Shown here: positions 23,157 through 35,400 of the stretch, piece by piece
Layout of the letters: every line of letters starts with the position of its first letter
Position numbering within the stretch: the stretch's first letter is position 1
DNA from: Epiperipatus broadwayi
Taxonomy: Eukaryota > Onychophora > Udeonychophora > Euonychophora > Peripatidae
Assembly: GCA_028023455.1 (NCBI GenBank)
Contig: JAQFVV010000513.1
Span: 62,001-126,000, forward strand
DNA length: 64,000 bases
Direction: 5' to 3'
Position numbers and translations under genes: made by a program
The notes under the pieces: model-generated
Told to the model about the DNA's origin: nothing
Databases searched by the model: none
What the model saw: the letters and a program-made list of their open reading frames with translations, nothing else

Positions 23157-25471
23157 CTCATGCATACATATAACAATATGTCCAACACATTAAAAGACTA
23201 CCTAAGTGTTAGAAAGAGCAGAATAGGTATCATACAACAGCACACCTGGACCAGAGAATACATAAAATGGGCACTAGGAAACCCACCCAACATCAAAGTC
23301 CCAATGGCAATACAGACGAACTAGGGAACATATGCAGGCCATAATATGATATTGTCTATACATGAATATTTCAAACAAAAGTTGGAAGCAAGACAATGAC
23401 TCAAAAAGCCACTTAATTTGGTCCAGCAAAAACAAAAACCCCATTCAACATAAGTATTTTTCTAATAAAACTAGCAAATATTCCAAACACATGCCACCCA
23501 AGAAGCCCCTGCATCCCCCTATTTGAACTAAAACATGCCAGTCAATACATAGGACAATATCTCTGCAACTTGGAAAATCATTTGGCAAAGAAAATTTAAC
23601 TCATGGAAAGAGTTATTCAATCACAATAGTGCCATTCAACAAAAAGGCAAAAACATTCCCCCTCTAAACGGCCTCTGCCCAATATCCATGGGTCCCCTGC
23701 TGATAAAAATCATAGAAAAAATTATTAAAGAAAAAATAGAATCTCACATAAGGTCATTAATCTCAAAAACACATTTTGCCAAAAGAAACTCATACACAAT
23801 CCAGGCAGAACCATTTTTTGAAGCAATTCTAAATTTAGTGAAGGAAAATAAAAAAATATGGACCAATAGCAGTTGAATTCAATATTAAAGGAGCATTTAA
23901 CTCAATAGACATCTCTACACTCATGGATATACTGTAAAACAATACAATATCCAAAACCCAATTATACTTAATAGTAAATCTACTCCTAAACCAGGAAGTT
24001 CATGTAACACTCAATGGAAGAAACGCACCATCTTTTGTTCCCATGCAATTGATATTGCAGGGATACCCATTCACCTCACTACTATTTATACTATTATCTT
24101 AATCTCCTACTACAAAAGATACAAAGAACTTTTACCAGAATATAGATACCTGGTATCACACAACACATAGCATGAATAGCATACATAAATGATGTGACAG
24201 TCTTCCTGTCCTCAAAAAAAAGCAAACAATTGCAAAAAATACTATAAGAATACACAAATTAATACAAGCTAAAATTCAGTGCAACCAAGATTACTGCTTG
24301 GTCGCTATTGACTGGCAAACCATACATACATATATACCACGCAAAACCAAGTGCATTTTTAGGATTCCCATTTCACATGGGAATTACAGGTAAGAGATGT
24401 CACATACAGAATAGAATAATAGATGAAGTTCAACATGTCGATTCATTATTAAAGACCTATCTATCAATATACTCAAATGTACAACTAGTAAATCAATTTA
24501 TCATAACAAAAATTAGATACTACCTACCAATCATATTCTTTTCACAGGCATTCTAGTCAAAAATCAGATTTATCTGCAACCAACTTTTATGGTCTAGAAA
24601 CAGTTGCAATATCAACCAAATGGCTTAATCAAACCCCTGTAAAAAATGGTTTGGGTCTATATGATATAGACATCTTTAACATAAGAAACCTGGTAATCAC
24701 TATAACAGACCAATTCCCAAAATTGAAATGCCTAATACAAATAACTCTGACAGACAGACCACCTCCAAAATATTTATACATCTCATTGATCATATACCAA
24801 TATAGGACAACACACAAAATGACCAAGCAATATGCAAACAAGTACATCTACTGGGGAATTTACACTCTAATACACCAGGAACAAAACAGTAATAACCTCT
24901 CTTCCCCCTAATGCTAGGAATAAACAATAAGAAATTACTTTACAATTACAGAAGATGGGCAGTAGAACCTAAACTTTATGATTTCATTTTGAAAATTAAT
25001 CTATATGCGATGCCAACAACCTACTTTCTCTATCACAAAAGAATGTACATCACAATAGATCCATTCTGTGATCTCTGTCATCTTGCAGAAGAAACACTAC
25101 ATGTGATCTACCAATGTACAGCATGAGAGGAAGTAAGAAAAATAATGTGTAATACATACCGGCAAACGAATGTCACAATCAAAGAAATAATCAGCGCATA
25201 CCAAGGTAAATCAATACCAAAGATAAGTGCAGCAACTTTTGTCCTATATGCCTTATGGTGCACAAAATGTACATTTCTGATAGGTAACAACACCAGAATG
25301 CATCTATCAACCATCCAAAACAAATTAACCACAATGAGAAATAGTGATAAAATCTTAACAATTCCACATTTATATTTAACCACATCATCATTATTAAAGA
25401 CAATCAATGTTATAGCTAGACAAATGAACATTCATTTTAATTACCAAGTACAGGACTATAATGTAAGCTAG
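22168..25471 (+). pseudogene. LINE ORF2: endonuclease, reverse transcriptase and zf-RVT domains, inactivated
   Basis: ORF2 of a Tx1/L1-type LINE nicks target DNA and reverse-transcribes the element RNA. Starting at ATG 22168, the N-terminal APE-like endonuclease is seen as 'INVRSLNS' (about 22186) and 'GTGLIIFMNCPF' (about 22371). The reverse transcriptase appears as 'IIEKIIKEKIESHI' (about 23708) and 'AYINDVTVF' (about 24179), so the expected Y-x-D-D is degraded to YIND. A C-terminal zf-RVT (reverse-transcriptase zinc-binding) region lies at about 24968-25125, with 'CDLCH' and 'TLHVIYQC'. It continues in 25145-25471 with 'LYALWCTKCTF'. Many stops and a long (TA)n insertion at 23091-23154 make it non-functional. 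The fragment at 63523-63981 is a related but less decayed C-terminus. Confidence 0.85.
23091..23154. repeat. (TA)n microsatellite inside LINE ORF2
   Basis: An uninterrupted run of 32 TA units lies in the middle of ORF2, between the endonuclease and reverse-transcriptase regions. It arose after the element lost function, or it marks a local deletion/insertion site. Confidence 0.95.
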
Positions 25472-25787
25472 AAAAAACAAAAAAATGATACAATTCACCA
25501 ATTCTGACTTATAATTCTTACACATACTTATTAAAACTAATATTAAGATTATCATTTAAATTTGCGCAAATATGCAATTAATAAAAATCAGTATAATCAA
25601 AATTTAACACTAACATTGGAATATCTAATTATATGCTCATTATAAAAATTGTACCCCCCCCCCAACATATGTAATCTTATACATCAACCCATTCAGTCAA
25701 ATCAAATAACTGCCATGTAAGCAAACATGTGGATAAAATGTAATCATGTAAAAATTTCTTTGGTTCAATAAAGTTCCTTTTTGAAAC

Positions 25788-25925
25788 ATAATAATAATAA
25801 TAATAATAACAATAATAATAATAATAATAACAATAATAATGATGATGATGATGATGATGATGATGATGCTACTGCTACTACTACTAATAATAACAACAAT
25901 ACTAATAATAGCAATAGTAATAGTG

Positions 25926-25990
<65 letters not shown>

Positions 25991-25998
25991 TTATTTAT
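25788..25998. repeat. Compound (AAT)n/(GAT)n/(AAT)n microsatellite joining two LINE tails
   Basis: Blocks in order are AAT (25788-25848), GAT (25849-25868), mixed CTA/AAT/AAC/AGT (25869-25926), AAT again (25927-25990) and then TTTA units. The left block continues from the 3' tail of the plus-strand LINE. The right end, 'ttatttatttattt', is the tail of a minus-strand LINE (25999-26814). Poly-Asn/Asp and poly-Met/Leu frames in it are artefacts. Confidence 0.9.
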
Positions 25999-26814
25999 TT
26001 ATTTACTTTGATTACATCAAAGAAAGAAAACCTAATAAGCAAAACAAATGCTTTTTATAGATTTTACAAATATCATACAGATTTTATATAAAGCAATTGA
26101 CATAATCTTACAATATTAATAACCAACAAAATATATATTAAAACAAAGAATAGAATACAAAAAAACTGAATATAAATCAATATTATAAATCAACAATATA
26201 AATTATAAATCAATATTAATAATTAAGAACAAAGTAACTACAGAATAAAAAGAAAGCAACACATCACTATTGAAATTTTATAGACATAAAAAATATTTTG
26301 TCAATTCCTCTTTTAACAAACTCATACTTTCTATGTTTAACATATAACATGGCAATTTATTGAAAATCAATGGAATATACACACTTCTCAATCTATTCCC
26401 ATATTTATTTCTGTACCTAAATGAAATGTAATATTTACTTCTATGGGAACGACTATAATTAGATGTGATATATTTTTTAAATGAATCATTAAAATAATTT
26501 TTCTTTATAACTATCATCTGTAACAGTTTATCAAAATCTAACAAATCATTAATTTTATCATCTAAGTATGATTTATTCTGTATTAGATGTAAAATGTTAT
26601 TTTGAAGCTTTTTTAACCTTTTCAAACTTGATACACTTGAAAAACTATAAAGTGTCATACTATATCTCAATATAGATTCACACAATGCTATATAAACTAT
26701 CTTCAACATATTATATGGGGGAAGAAAAAAAGACAATTTATAAAGCAAAGTAAAAATATCTAAACCTTTGCAAAAGTTGATTAATATGACGTGACCATGA
26801 CTCTTTGTTATCAA
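25991..26814 (-). mobile_element. CR1/Daphne-like LINE 3' fragment with intact 178-codon reverse-transcriptase C-terminus
   Basis: The minus-strand frame 26814-26278 encodes 178 residues without a stop. It contains 'FLPPYNMLKIVYIALCESIL' and 'LKKLQNNILHLIQNKS' and ends near 'IFNKLPCYMLN'. This is the arrangement found after the reverse-transcriptase core in several LINE clades (a 'L..IY.AL..S.L.Y' block, then 'L..LQ...LR.I'). After the stop come a short 3' UTR (26277-26000) and a tail of (AAATA)-type repeats, characteristic of CR1-related groups. The upstream part is lost, so it is 5'-truncated. The absence of stops in 178 codons suggests it is younger than the neighbouring Tx1-like copy. The clade is uncertain. 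Confidence 0.75.
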
Positions 26815-26859
26815 TAATAATAGTAAAAACTAATTAGCCTTACTTTGGAAAATAAAAAT

Positions 26860-27018
26860 TGAAGGACTCGGGAGGATTTGAACCAGCCCTCATATATAAA
26901 TATATTAAATTTCTACTATTCATTGCCTTTGACAGAATAGCCCAGTTGGTTAGAGTGCTTGTCTTAAATTCGATATTCAAGAATCTAAAGGTTCGAGTTC
27001 AACTTCTAAGATGATGGA
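26860..27018. other. Two tRNA-like elements in opposite orientation (probable SINE or tRNA pseudogenes)
   Basis: On the plus strand, 26932-27016 contains an A-box match 'tagcccagttggttagagtg' (26938-26957) and a B-box match 'ggttcgagttc' (26990-27000). The roughly 35 bases between include 'tgtcttaaattcga', similar to a Leu-type anticodon region with a variable arm. On the minus strand, 26866-26885 reads 'ggttcaaatcctcccgagtc', an excellent B box, but I see no A box for it. Stem pairing is imperfect, so these look like tRNA-derived relics rather than active genes. Confidence 0.5.
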
Positions 27019-27813
27019 AATAGTTCAACATATTACATTTTATGACCTAATGATTGCTAGTTTGTTTTAACAACTTCCAATAGACCGATTTGCCTACTGA
27101 CTATTGTCAACTGACATTATTATATTTTAGAGCAGAACTTATTTATAAGAGCAAGTTTACAAATTTAAGTAAGAAAATCGAATGAAAACTAATTAAATCA
27201 ATAAATATTTGTCCATATTTAATTTTATTATTATCGTAATTAACTTGGAATTAGTATACTTTGATTAAGAAAATATAAAATCATGCATTTAGAAATTCCA
27301 ATATATATGTAACAAGCTTCATATTTATTATCATTTTATTATCTGCATTCGATCATTTATTTTATACGTAATCATTAATCCAGGCTTGGTTTCATCAACT
27401 TTAAGTTACTTTAAATATGCACATTTAACAATGTTCAAACTTATCAATCAATTTTCTTTAAAAAAAAAGAAGAAAAACTTTAAATCAAAATCAAATTAAC
27501 TATCAACAAAAAGTTCTGCCAAAGTTTTAGGAAGTAAAAGAAAAAAGTTTTTATTTACTTTTATATCTAATGATCTGCTATTTACCATTTATAGAACAAA
27601 AGAATTCTTGAAATGTTACTCGGTTAGTCTTTTATCTGATAGAAGATTTTACAAACTGAATTATTATATAGAACACAATGTCAGCTTTTAATCTAACATA
27701 AAATTGTATTCACATGCTTTAACCCTTTATTTAATAAAGCTATTTTTAACGAGTTATTTTATTTATAAAGTAAAGTTGTAATTATAAATTTATTTAAACG
27801 CACATTCATTACG
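27019..27813. other. A/T-rich DNA, no gene recognised
   Basis: No convincing frame or repeat member. Confidence 0.4.
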
Positions 27814-28117
27814 TAAATAATATTCATTAAGGCTGTAGCCTCAATCACATGCGTATAAAATGCGATAGTAGGGACCTCTACAGGTCTTAAACCACATGCT
27901 TACTCTTGGAAGAAAAGAGGGGGGGGTTGTAAGCATGTGGTTTAAGACCTGTAGAGGTCCCTACTATCGCATTTTATACGCATGTGATTGAGGCTATAGC
28001 CTTAATGCCCTCTCTTTTCTTCCAAGAGTAAGCATGTGGTTTAAGACCTGTAGATGTCCCTACTATCGTATTTTATACGCATGTGATTGAGGCTACAGCC
28101 GTAATGAATATTATTTA
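27814..28117. repeat. Foldback repeat with an extra arm copy
   Basis: The left arm (27814-27919) pairs with the right outer arm (28012-28117) over about 106 bp with only about three mismatches. Between them, 27929-28007 is a further direct copy of the right arm, also complementary to the left arm. The order is therefore inverted arm, G-rich spacer (27918-27926), arm, arm. This is the same topology as at 4835-5234. There are no open frames and the arm sequence is unrelated to the first palindrome. Confidence 0.95.
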
Positions 28118-28244
28118 TATATAAAGTGTATTTTTCTAATGTATCTATGGTTTGAGAGATTGGTGTGGCTTCTGGGCTGATGGCTAGTAGTGATAGGGTT
28201 GCCAGCATGATATAACTCATTGGAAGTTTCAGTTAGTTTCTGTT

Positions 28245-28330
28245 TAGTTACATATAATATGAGTTATTTACTTATATAGCGCTGTTTTTGCGCATGTGTA
28301 GTGGAGTGATCTCTAATTATTATTAAAGCC
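28245..28330. repeat. Dispersed repeat R2, rearranged copy
   Basis: 'gagttatttacttatatagc' (28260-28279) is the inverse of the R2 terminal block. The following 'gcatgtgtagtggagtgatc' (28292-28311) is the R2 internal block in direct orientation. The two blocks are thus joined head to head compared with 9775-10205. Confidence 0.6.
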
Positions 28331-29600
28331 ATTTTTATAAATCTAAGAAATTAAATGGAAAATGTATAAGATAATTAAATTTACCTCTTTTTTTGAAATA
28401 AAGATTTTTCAAATTCTCAAAGTAAAATAGTATGGGAAATGTTTTTACACTTTAGAAAAAAAAATCATTTTAAAGTAGTTCTTTTTAAATTATTTCAAAG
28501 CCACCTATTGGTGGTTTGAATAATCAATGGTAATTGTCGAATTATATCTTCCGATTCTATTTTGATTTTTACTTTGACTAAGGAAAAGAAAGTCTTATAT
28601 TTTAAATGTGGAATTAATGTACTTATGCGTATAGAAACCATTTTTAACTTTTTTTATACTGTTACGTTAGTTTTAGATTTGAATCCTAAGTCCTCACTAA
28701 TAAAAGCAAAAGCTAGAAAGTGATCTGGAGTGTATAGATGCTAAATCTACCATTTATAATTCATTGATTATTTAAGCTTGCAAACAATGCTCTCTTGAGA
28801 AAATAGCATTTAATAATGCATTTGAAAATAAACATTCATACCTAATTTTTTAATGAGCTTGCTAAAGAAAATGTATTTATTGATTATATTTTCATAATTA
28901 TTTTTTTCAAAATAAAAAACAAAATAATATATACATGTATTTTAATATATTTTCTTAAAAAATAAGTTTTAATACCTTTTATTTTTTGAAGAGGTAACGT
29001 AATGGATGGATGATTGTACTTATAAACTTGAAAAATAAAATAAAATAAATTTTGCTATAATTTAGATGCAATGAATTATTAATAAGCATTAATTATATAA
29101 TTAAAGTTAGAATATATATATATTTATTAAAGTGCTATGAATTAAAAATGTCCAATAGAAAAAAAATAGGGTACTTATGTATTAGATTTCAGTGCAAACG
29201 ATCTGCTGTGCCTTTTCACATTTGTGATAAATATCTAACCCTGTGATCCCATTAAATAAGCCCTGCAATCTCATCTGATCTCATTCAATAACATGGTACA
29301 TGACAAATTTATACTTTTATAATTTTCATCATTTATTGTCCAGATATTGTTCAGATAAGTTCTTCTCAAGTGTTTTTTACTTCAGTGTTGTCAGCTGCAT
29401 TTTTCAAATGTCTTTATTTCTTAGTGCTATCAATTGTCTTTTTTGGATTTATTAAATTTACACTTTCATAATTTTCATCGTTGCATTTTTTTAATTTCCT
29501 GCTCTACTATTTTTGATTTTAAGTGAGTGAATACATGTACTTTTCCATTTTCTGATTAATAACACAATTTTTTAAACAGTACAAAATGATAAGCATTTGA
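28331..29600. other. A/T-rich DNA, no gene recognised
   Basis: No gene recognised. Part of 29180-29600 may belong to the left flank of the Merlin element, whose ends I could not identify. Confidence 0.4.
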
Positions 29601-29609
29601 AATTACCCA

Positions 29610-30391
29610 CTACTGAGATCAATGTAGTCAAGTATTTTCAAGAGAAAGAAATCCTTCCATATGAAAAAGTGTGATGAAATGGATATACTATGATCCTTTA
29701 CATCCACATTTTGAACAAGCAATGACATTGTAACATTTGATGATGTAATAATAAAATAGGTCTTTGTAAGGGAACATAGCTGGAAGGTTCCAGAATTCCA
29801 TTTTTGATGGTGATCTGATTAATTTCCAGCTGGGCATGCAAATTAACATCCATAGAATAGGCAAAAACAGAACTGGATTTAGCAGACAAAACTGTAATAG
29901 TCTGGAATAACTATATGTGAGAAGTTTGTGCCACTGAAATGATAGGGTGAGAAAAATGTAAAATTGTAGGCCTTAACAAAATCATTGAAATTGATGAGAC
30001 CCTTTTCACAATAAAAAAAAACAAGCTGTATGAATTACTCCAGAACAGTAGATGTTTGGTGGTTTGTTCAGGGAGACTGATGACTGTTTCATGAAAGTTC
30101 ACGACTGAACAGTGCAACTCTGACGGAAGCCATCAAACAAAATGTGGAAGAGGAATTGACAATTTATTCAGACAAACGAGCTGCTGGTTATGACTATTTT
30201 CATGTGAACCAGAAATATAATTTTGTGAATCCAGAAACTGGGGTTTATACTCAGAGCATTGAAAAACTTTGGGTTCAGCAAAATGGCATAATAAACATCA
30301 CTGAGGAACAGTAAACCAGCTCCTAGATTTGTATTTGACAGAATTTATGTGGTGGAAACTGCATAAAGATGACATTGCATTCACTGAATAA
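29610..30391 (+). pseudogene. Merlin-type (IS1595/ISXO2-like) DDE transposase pseudogene
   Basis: The enzyme would cut and paste a Merlin DNA transposon. Across several frames the plus strand gives 'LPFRTI'-region residues seen as 'EGSRIPFLMVI' (about 29786-29820), then 'DKTVIVWNNYM' (about 29887-29918) and 'IEIDETLF' (about 29984-30007, first catalytic Asp). Next come 'WWFVQGD' (about 30055), 'TIYSDKRAAGYDYFHVN' (about 30158-30210, second Asp) and 'NFVNPETGVYTQSIEKLW' (about 30218-30272, catalytic Glu in 'SIE'). It ends with the 'FMWWKLHKDD' type tail near 30340-30375. Order and spacing match the ISXO2-like domain. Several TGA/TAA stops and frameshifts make it inactive. I found no clear terminal inverted repeats. 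Confidence 0.85.
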
Positions 30392-33300
30392 ATAAAAATC
30401 TAGTAATTATCTTTAATAAAAGTGTAGCAATATAAATTTCTTTTTTTTTTTTTTTGGTTCTGAACAAAATACATTTACTTATTAACATCTTGATGAAGAT
30501 CCTGTGCAGGCATTATATTTCACAATCATGTGTTAAGCAAGTCTCCATTTTGAAAAAAAAATACTTTAAGCCTCCATTTTGGAACAAAATTTTATCCATG
30601 TAAAATAAATTAGAAATTTCCTCCTCCGGAGAATTTCTGTAGAGAGACACATGATTGTTTTATTGCAGCACTTCCTATTATATATTACACAGTATTTTTT
30701 TTCTTTTTAAGCATTTTGTAATTTTATGCCAGATAGAGATGTAGTAATATTTTAGATATAATATTGAGGCATGCTAATATTTTAGATATAGGCATAATAA
30801 TACTCTTATTATTATTATTTTTGCAAATTTTGCTTTAGTGATTGTTTTGTAATTTCATGACAGGCTTAAATATATATTTTTTATTTTTTTTTTAAATTTA
30901 AGTAACATTTGGGAATTTCATAATGCCAAGTCATATTTATTATTTTTGTGTGTAATGTATATTTTTAGTATTGTTAAAAATGTACTTTTTCAGATTTAGT
31001 CTTGTGTTACTAGTGTTATGTATTAGAGCTGCTACACCATTTCACATGCATATTCAGTCTGCCAATAACTTTGTAAATCTCGAGAAAATGTCATGTACAC
31101 ATGATTTGTTTTGAAAAAATTATCATTTATGTTTGTAGAAGATCCAGTGTACATATTATTTGGTCAGATCACAAGATCAGAAAGTTGTCAGCAGATTGAT
31201 ATGGATATGAAATGGCGTAACAGGTCTAATATGTTGCTGTTCCAATATGTAAGTACCACAAATAGTACGGCCCACAAAAAGTAAAAAAAATTAAATCATG
31301 CTTGCAAATTTTTTTCTTTATGTGACTCCATTTTATAAATTTCAAATCAAATAAACAATAACAGAGACCAATTTTGCCAGATTGTGACTTTCCATAAAAT
31401 CTAATTTTAATAATTTATTGTTATCAGTGAGATTCCAAAGTCTACAAAATCTTATGATATTTTGATGAAATTATTTTAGTAAAAGATAATGTGAAATATT
31501 TATTTAATTCAAACTATTATCCAGGTAACAATTTTAAGTCTTAATATATATATGTTTATCACTTCAAACTTAATTGTACCTTTCTTTCTCATGGCACTGT
31601 CACATTTGAGAAATCAAGAATTTCAATTTCCATTACCAGTTCTCTATTGTGAGATTTTGATAACTTTCTGTTTTTCCAGTGTTAAAAGTCATGTATATTT
31701 TTTCTAATATTTTTAATTTTAAAAAAATTCTAAAGATGTCAAGATAGTTGAAAACATGACAAATTGAAAGCCTGCTAAACTACATAATGATAAGGATCCA
31801 TTGTTTTCTTGGAGATTTCGAACTTTGCAAAATTACTTCAAGAAAATATTATGAATGACTATACTGTGTGATAATTATTACAAATGGAGAATATATATTA
31901 TTATATATTTATTTTTTACAGAAATGTTTTATTTTTAAATATAAAAGGTTATATTTTTCTTAGTAATGTTACCATGGAAATGGGCAATTACAATCTCTAA
32001 GTAACACAACATCAATTACAGTTGGTTAGAAAATATATCAGTACTGTGAAAGTTATTAGAAATTTTTAAACTTTTAATACATAAGTTGATAGATTTACTA
32101 GATATTGATAATTATTCATTCACATTTTAAATACAAACATCAAATAAAGATTTCATTTATTTTTTAAAATTAATCTGCTTCTCCCAAAAGTAAAATGATG
32201 AAATGTTGCTTTGCTTTGATTAAAATTTAATTTTAAAATAATTGTGAAAGTGAAATGTGTTTTTTAGAAATTATTTAATTTCTAAACAAAAATATCTATC
32301 AAATGAAGTGAAATTTATTATATTGTGATATATAATAATGGGTTAATTACTAAAATGGAAGTTGGAAGTTTACAACAAGGAGAAACAAAGAAAATTGTCA
32401 TAGTGTTAGTGCATTTTAAAAGAATTAATAGTTTCTTTTTATTTATATTGTACTGTTCTAATTTTTATTAAATACAATAATGAAATACCATAATTTTAAA
32501 TATAATAAAATTGCAATCCAACAACTCAAAGGTTAAATATAAAGTATATAAAATACATGAGGTAAATTTTGGAATGATCTAGATAAAGGCCATTTTTATT
32601 ATAACCAAATCAAAATCAGGAACATTGCTTTTGGATCATTACAAAGTGATTCCAGAACAATCTACAAGATAAATTATAAATCTTATCTTTGTTATAGTTT
32701 TTATGAATACTGAAGTTTACATCTATGCTAAAATTTTAGCAAATAATAGTTTTATAGAGCAATTTATGGCTATCACACATAATTTTTGTACAAAAATTAG
32801 TATAACAAGAATGCAAAATCCTATATTTGTCACGTAAAGTATAGTCATTCATTATTATAAGATTTTTTTACATAAATAATTCATTGTGTTTATTACTATT
32901 TCTGTAATGTGATTTTGTCACACAAATGCTACAAGTGGTATCTTATATCACTTTTAAAAAGTATTTATTTTATATAACTGTTATTTTCAATTTAATTTAT
33001 ATATATATTAAATTGTTTGTATAAAAAAATTAAAAAGATAACCATAAAAATCACAAAAAGGGGAATCAAATTATTTTTGTTAAATGGATTTAATCGCTGC
33101 TTTCTTATAATCAGTTATTATAATGAAATAAATTTGTTTTTTTATTGTTGCCATTAGTTACAATAACTTTTATAATATTTGTCTTAAAAAATAGAAAAAA
33201 AATAGTGATCATTTGCAAAAGAGGGAAGAAAACTTACAACTATTTAGACTACAAGCAGTGAGAAATATTGCTAAACCTGAAAGAAGGTGTGCATAAAATT

Positions 33301-33688
33301 ATACTATCCAAGCTTAATTCAAATTAATTTGATTTTTGCAAAATAGAGACATTTGGAAAGATACTGAAATGGATGTCCTGTTCAATTTATATATATAAAT
33401 GGAATTAAGACATTTGAAAATTTATAAAAGTATGCAATACTTCTTGCAGTCAAAGCAGGTTAACATATGTATGAGTAGTAAAAATATAAATTTAAATATA
33501 TAAATAAGTGCACCAAGTAATATATATATATATAAACAAATTTCAATAGATGTAAGATATAATCATTGATTGATCATATCACCTAAATAATTGACAAATC
33601 ATCCTACAATATACATCCATACTTACATAAATAATTGAAATACATTCAAAGCAGCTAATGAAGTTAGAGGATTTTCCTGAAAAGCATG
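30392..33688. other. Intergenic DNA, no gene recognised
   Basis: A/T-rich, with poly-T at about 30441-30455 and a near-duplicate 'taatattttagatata' at about 30746-30761 and 30775-30790. I found no transposon motifs or coding frame on either strand. Confidence 0.4.
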
Positions 33689-35096
33689 TATACCTTTACC
33701 CTACTTAGTGATTGGCTATTTAGCGATATTTCACAATAGCGATCATCATCAATTTGTACCCACTACGCTTTACAATCGATTTTTCACTATAATGATCAGG
33801 AAAAAATATAAAAAAAATTTTTTTGGCAGCCATCTTGAATTTTGCATCACTGATGACATCAGAGAATAGGTATTTTAAATCCATTTTACCCAAAAGCAAA
33901 AGTATATTATTGTAATACATATACAGGTAATGACTTTGCTGTAATTGTATACATGTACAATATTTTATTCATAAAACACAATGTTAGTGCTGCATTAAAT
34001 AAAGTTTAATTTTTCTAAAGACATTCAACACTTATATTAGATGATGAAATCCAATATATAAATATGGTACAAGACAACTAAAATACCATTATCACAAACT
34101 TTCAGGAAAACACTAAGTATGAATATTAAACTGCATATGTGTGTTTCTTAATTAAGATATATTATTTTTAGAACACCTGGATAATTATGTAAAAATAGTT
34201 ATTGATTTTGTAACTTTGTTAATAAACATGTTGTTTTCACTCAAGTTGTTTCAAATCAAAAGAAAAACAACATCTTAAAACGCAAATGTCAAATTAGAAA
34301 AGTTTAAAAAGAAAAACAGATTGTATTTAAAATAAATGTTAATGAATTTTCTTCTACACGAACAGGTGGGGGGGGCACTATTACATTACTAAAAATATAG
34401 TACTGTACTTATTAAGATTCCAACAATCGAATTATAGCAAATATAAAATAAAAGAAAAATAAACTTTGCATATGTTTTAGAAAATTAGTACAATTGGGTT
34501 TTTTTCCTTTTAAAATAAATTGAATTTTTTTTTCTAAAGTTGACTGATTTATGATACACATTAAGCGTTTTGTTATTCTGGTGTACAGTAATAAGTCTTT
34601 ATGTTCAATTAAATAATTTATAATTAAACATTGTTTTTTAATTTGAATAATTTCACATAAGCAATAAACATAAATATACAGTAATATGTACTGTAATACA
34701 AATTTTAAAAAAATGCACTTCAGTATGGATTTTTTTTTCCATTACGATGAAAAGCTTCTGCGGAATAATATAAAAACTCTTAAATTCAAATTTAGTTTCA
34801 TTTTCTTTTTTTTTTTTTTTTGCTGGAACTGTACTTTTTAAATAGTGAAAATATGCATTTTTTTCTAGTGATATAAAACTTTTTTTTTTAGATACCGTAT
34901 TTAGTCATCATTGTCATGAAAAAATCAAGAAAATCTTTGAGCTTGGAAACCACTGTGGATATTTTACATTGACTGGAAATGACCATTTTTTTTCCCATAG
35001 ACCTCCATTATAAATACATATTCTGTATACAATATTCTTGCTTAATGATGAGTTTTGGAGGACGAATTGCCATTGCTAAGTGGGGTAAAGGTGTAT
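33689..35096. mobile_element. Possible internally deleted DNA transposon (inverted ends)
   Basis: The left end 'gtatacctttaccctactta' (33688-33707) and the right end, read in reverse, 'gtatacacctttaccccact' (near 35096-35077), are near-identical inverted sequences followed by similar 'ttagygattgg' residues. Both abut TA dinucleotides, as with Tc1/mariner/pogo-type insertions. The 1.4-kb interior holds no transposase motif that I can see. It could instead be two unrelated fragments of one family. Ends were matched by eye only. Confidence 0.4.
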
Positions 35097-35400
35097 ACTG
35101 CATTGTTATTGGTCAGACTTTTATATGGTGCAATGATCAAACAATTACTGTTTTAAGAGCAGTGATTGGAGATTACATTTATACAACTTTGTTAATGTAA
35201 ATTTAAATATAACAGAGTATATTTGGTGTAACATTTTCTTTTAATATTTTTAATAATTAGACTATTTGAGAACATGAATAAAATTTTATTATAATTGAAA
35301 AGTGTAGAGAATTTATTTTTATTAATAATTTTTTATTCTGAGCAGATATACCTACACACAACATCATTATCAGTTTCTAAAGACAATGCTTTGTCATGCA

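Larger units (their letters stand above)
19240..25790 (+). mobile_element. Nearly full-length Tx1/L1-like LINE (dead)
   Basis: The order is 5' tandem array (20068-20790), ORF1 with zinc knuckle, ORF2 with endonuclease, reverse transcriptase and zf-RVT, then a 3' UTR of about 315 bp. The 3' UTR has an AATAAA signal at 25767-25772 and a tail that becomes (AAT)n from about 25788. The 5' limit is uncertain. zf-RVT plus a CCHC ORF1 suggests the Tx1 branch of the L1 group rather than RTE or CR1, by family knowledge. I did not identify a target-site duplication, partly because the tail lies in a microsatellite. Confidence 0.75.

Noticed and set aside
25781-26060. Poly-Asn/Asp and poly-Met/Ile frames
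   Set aside because: These are frames through a triplet microsatellite, not genes.
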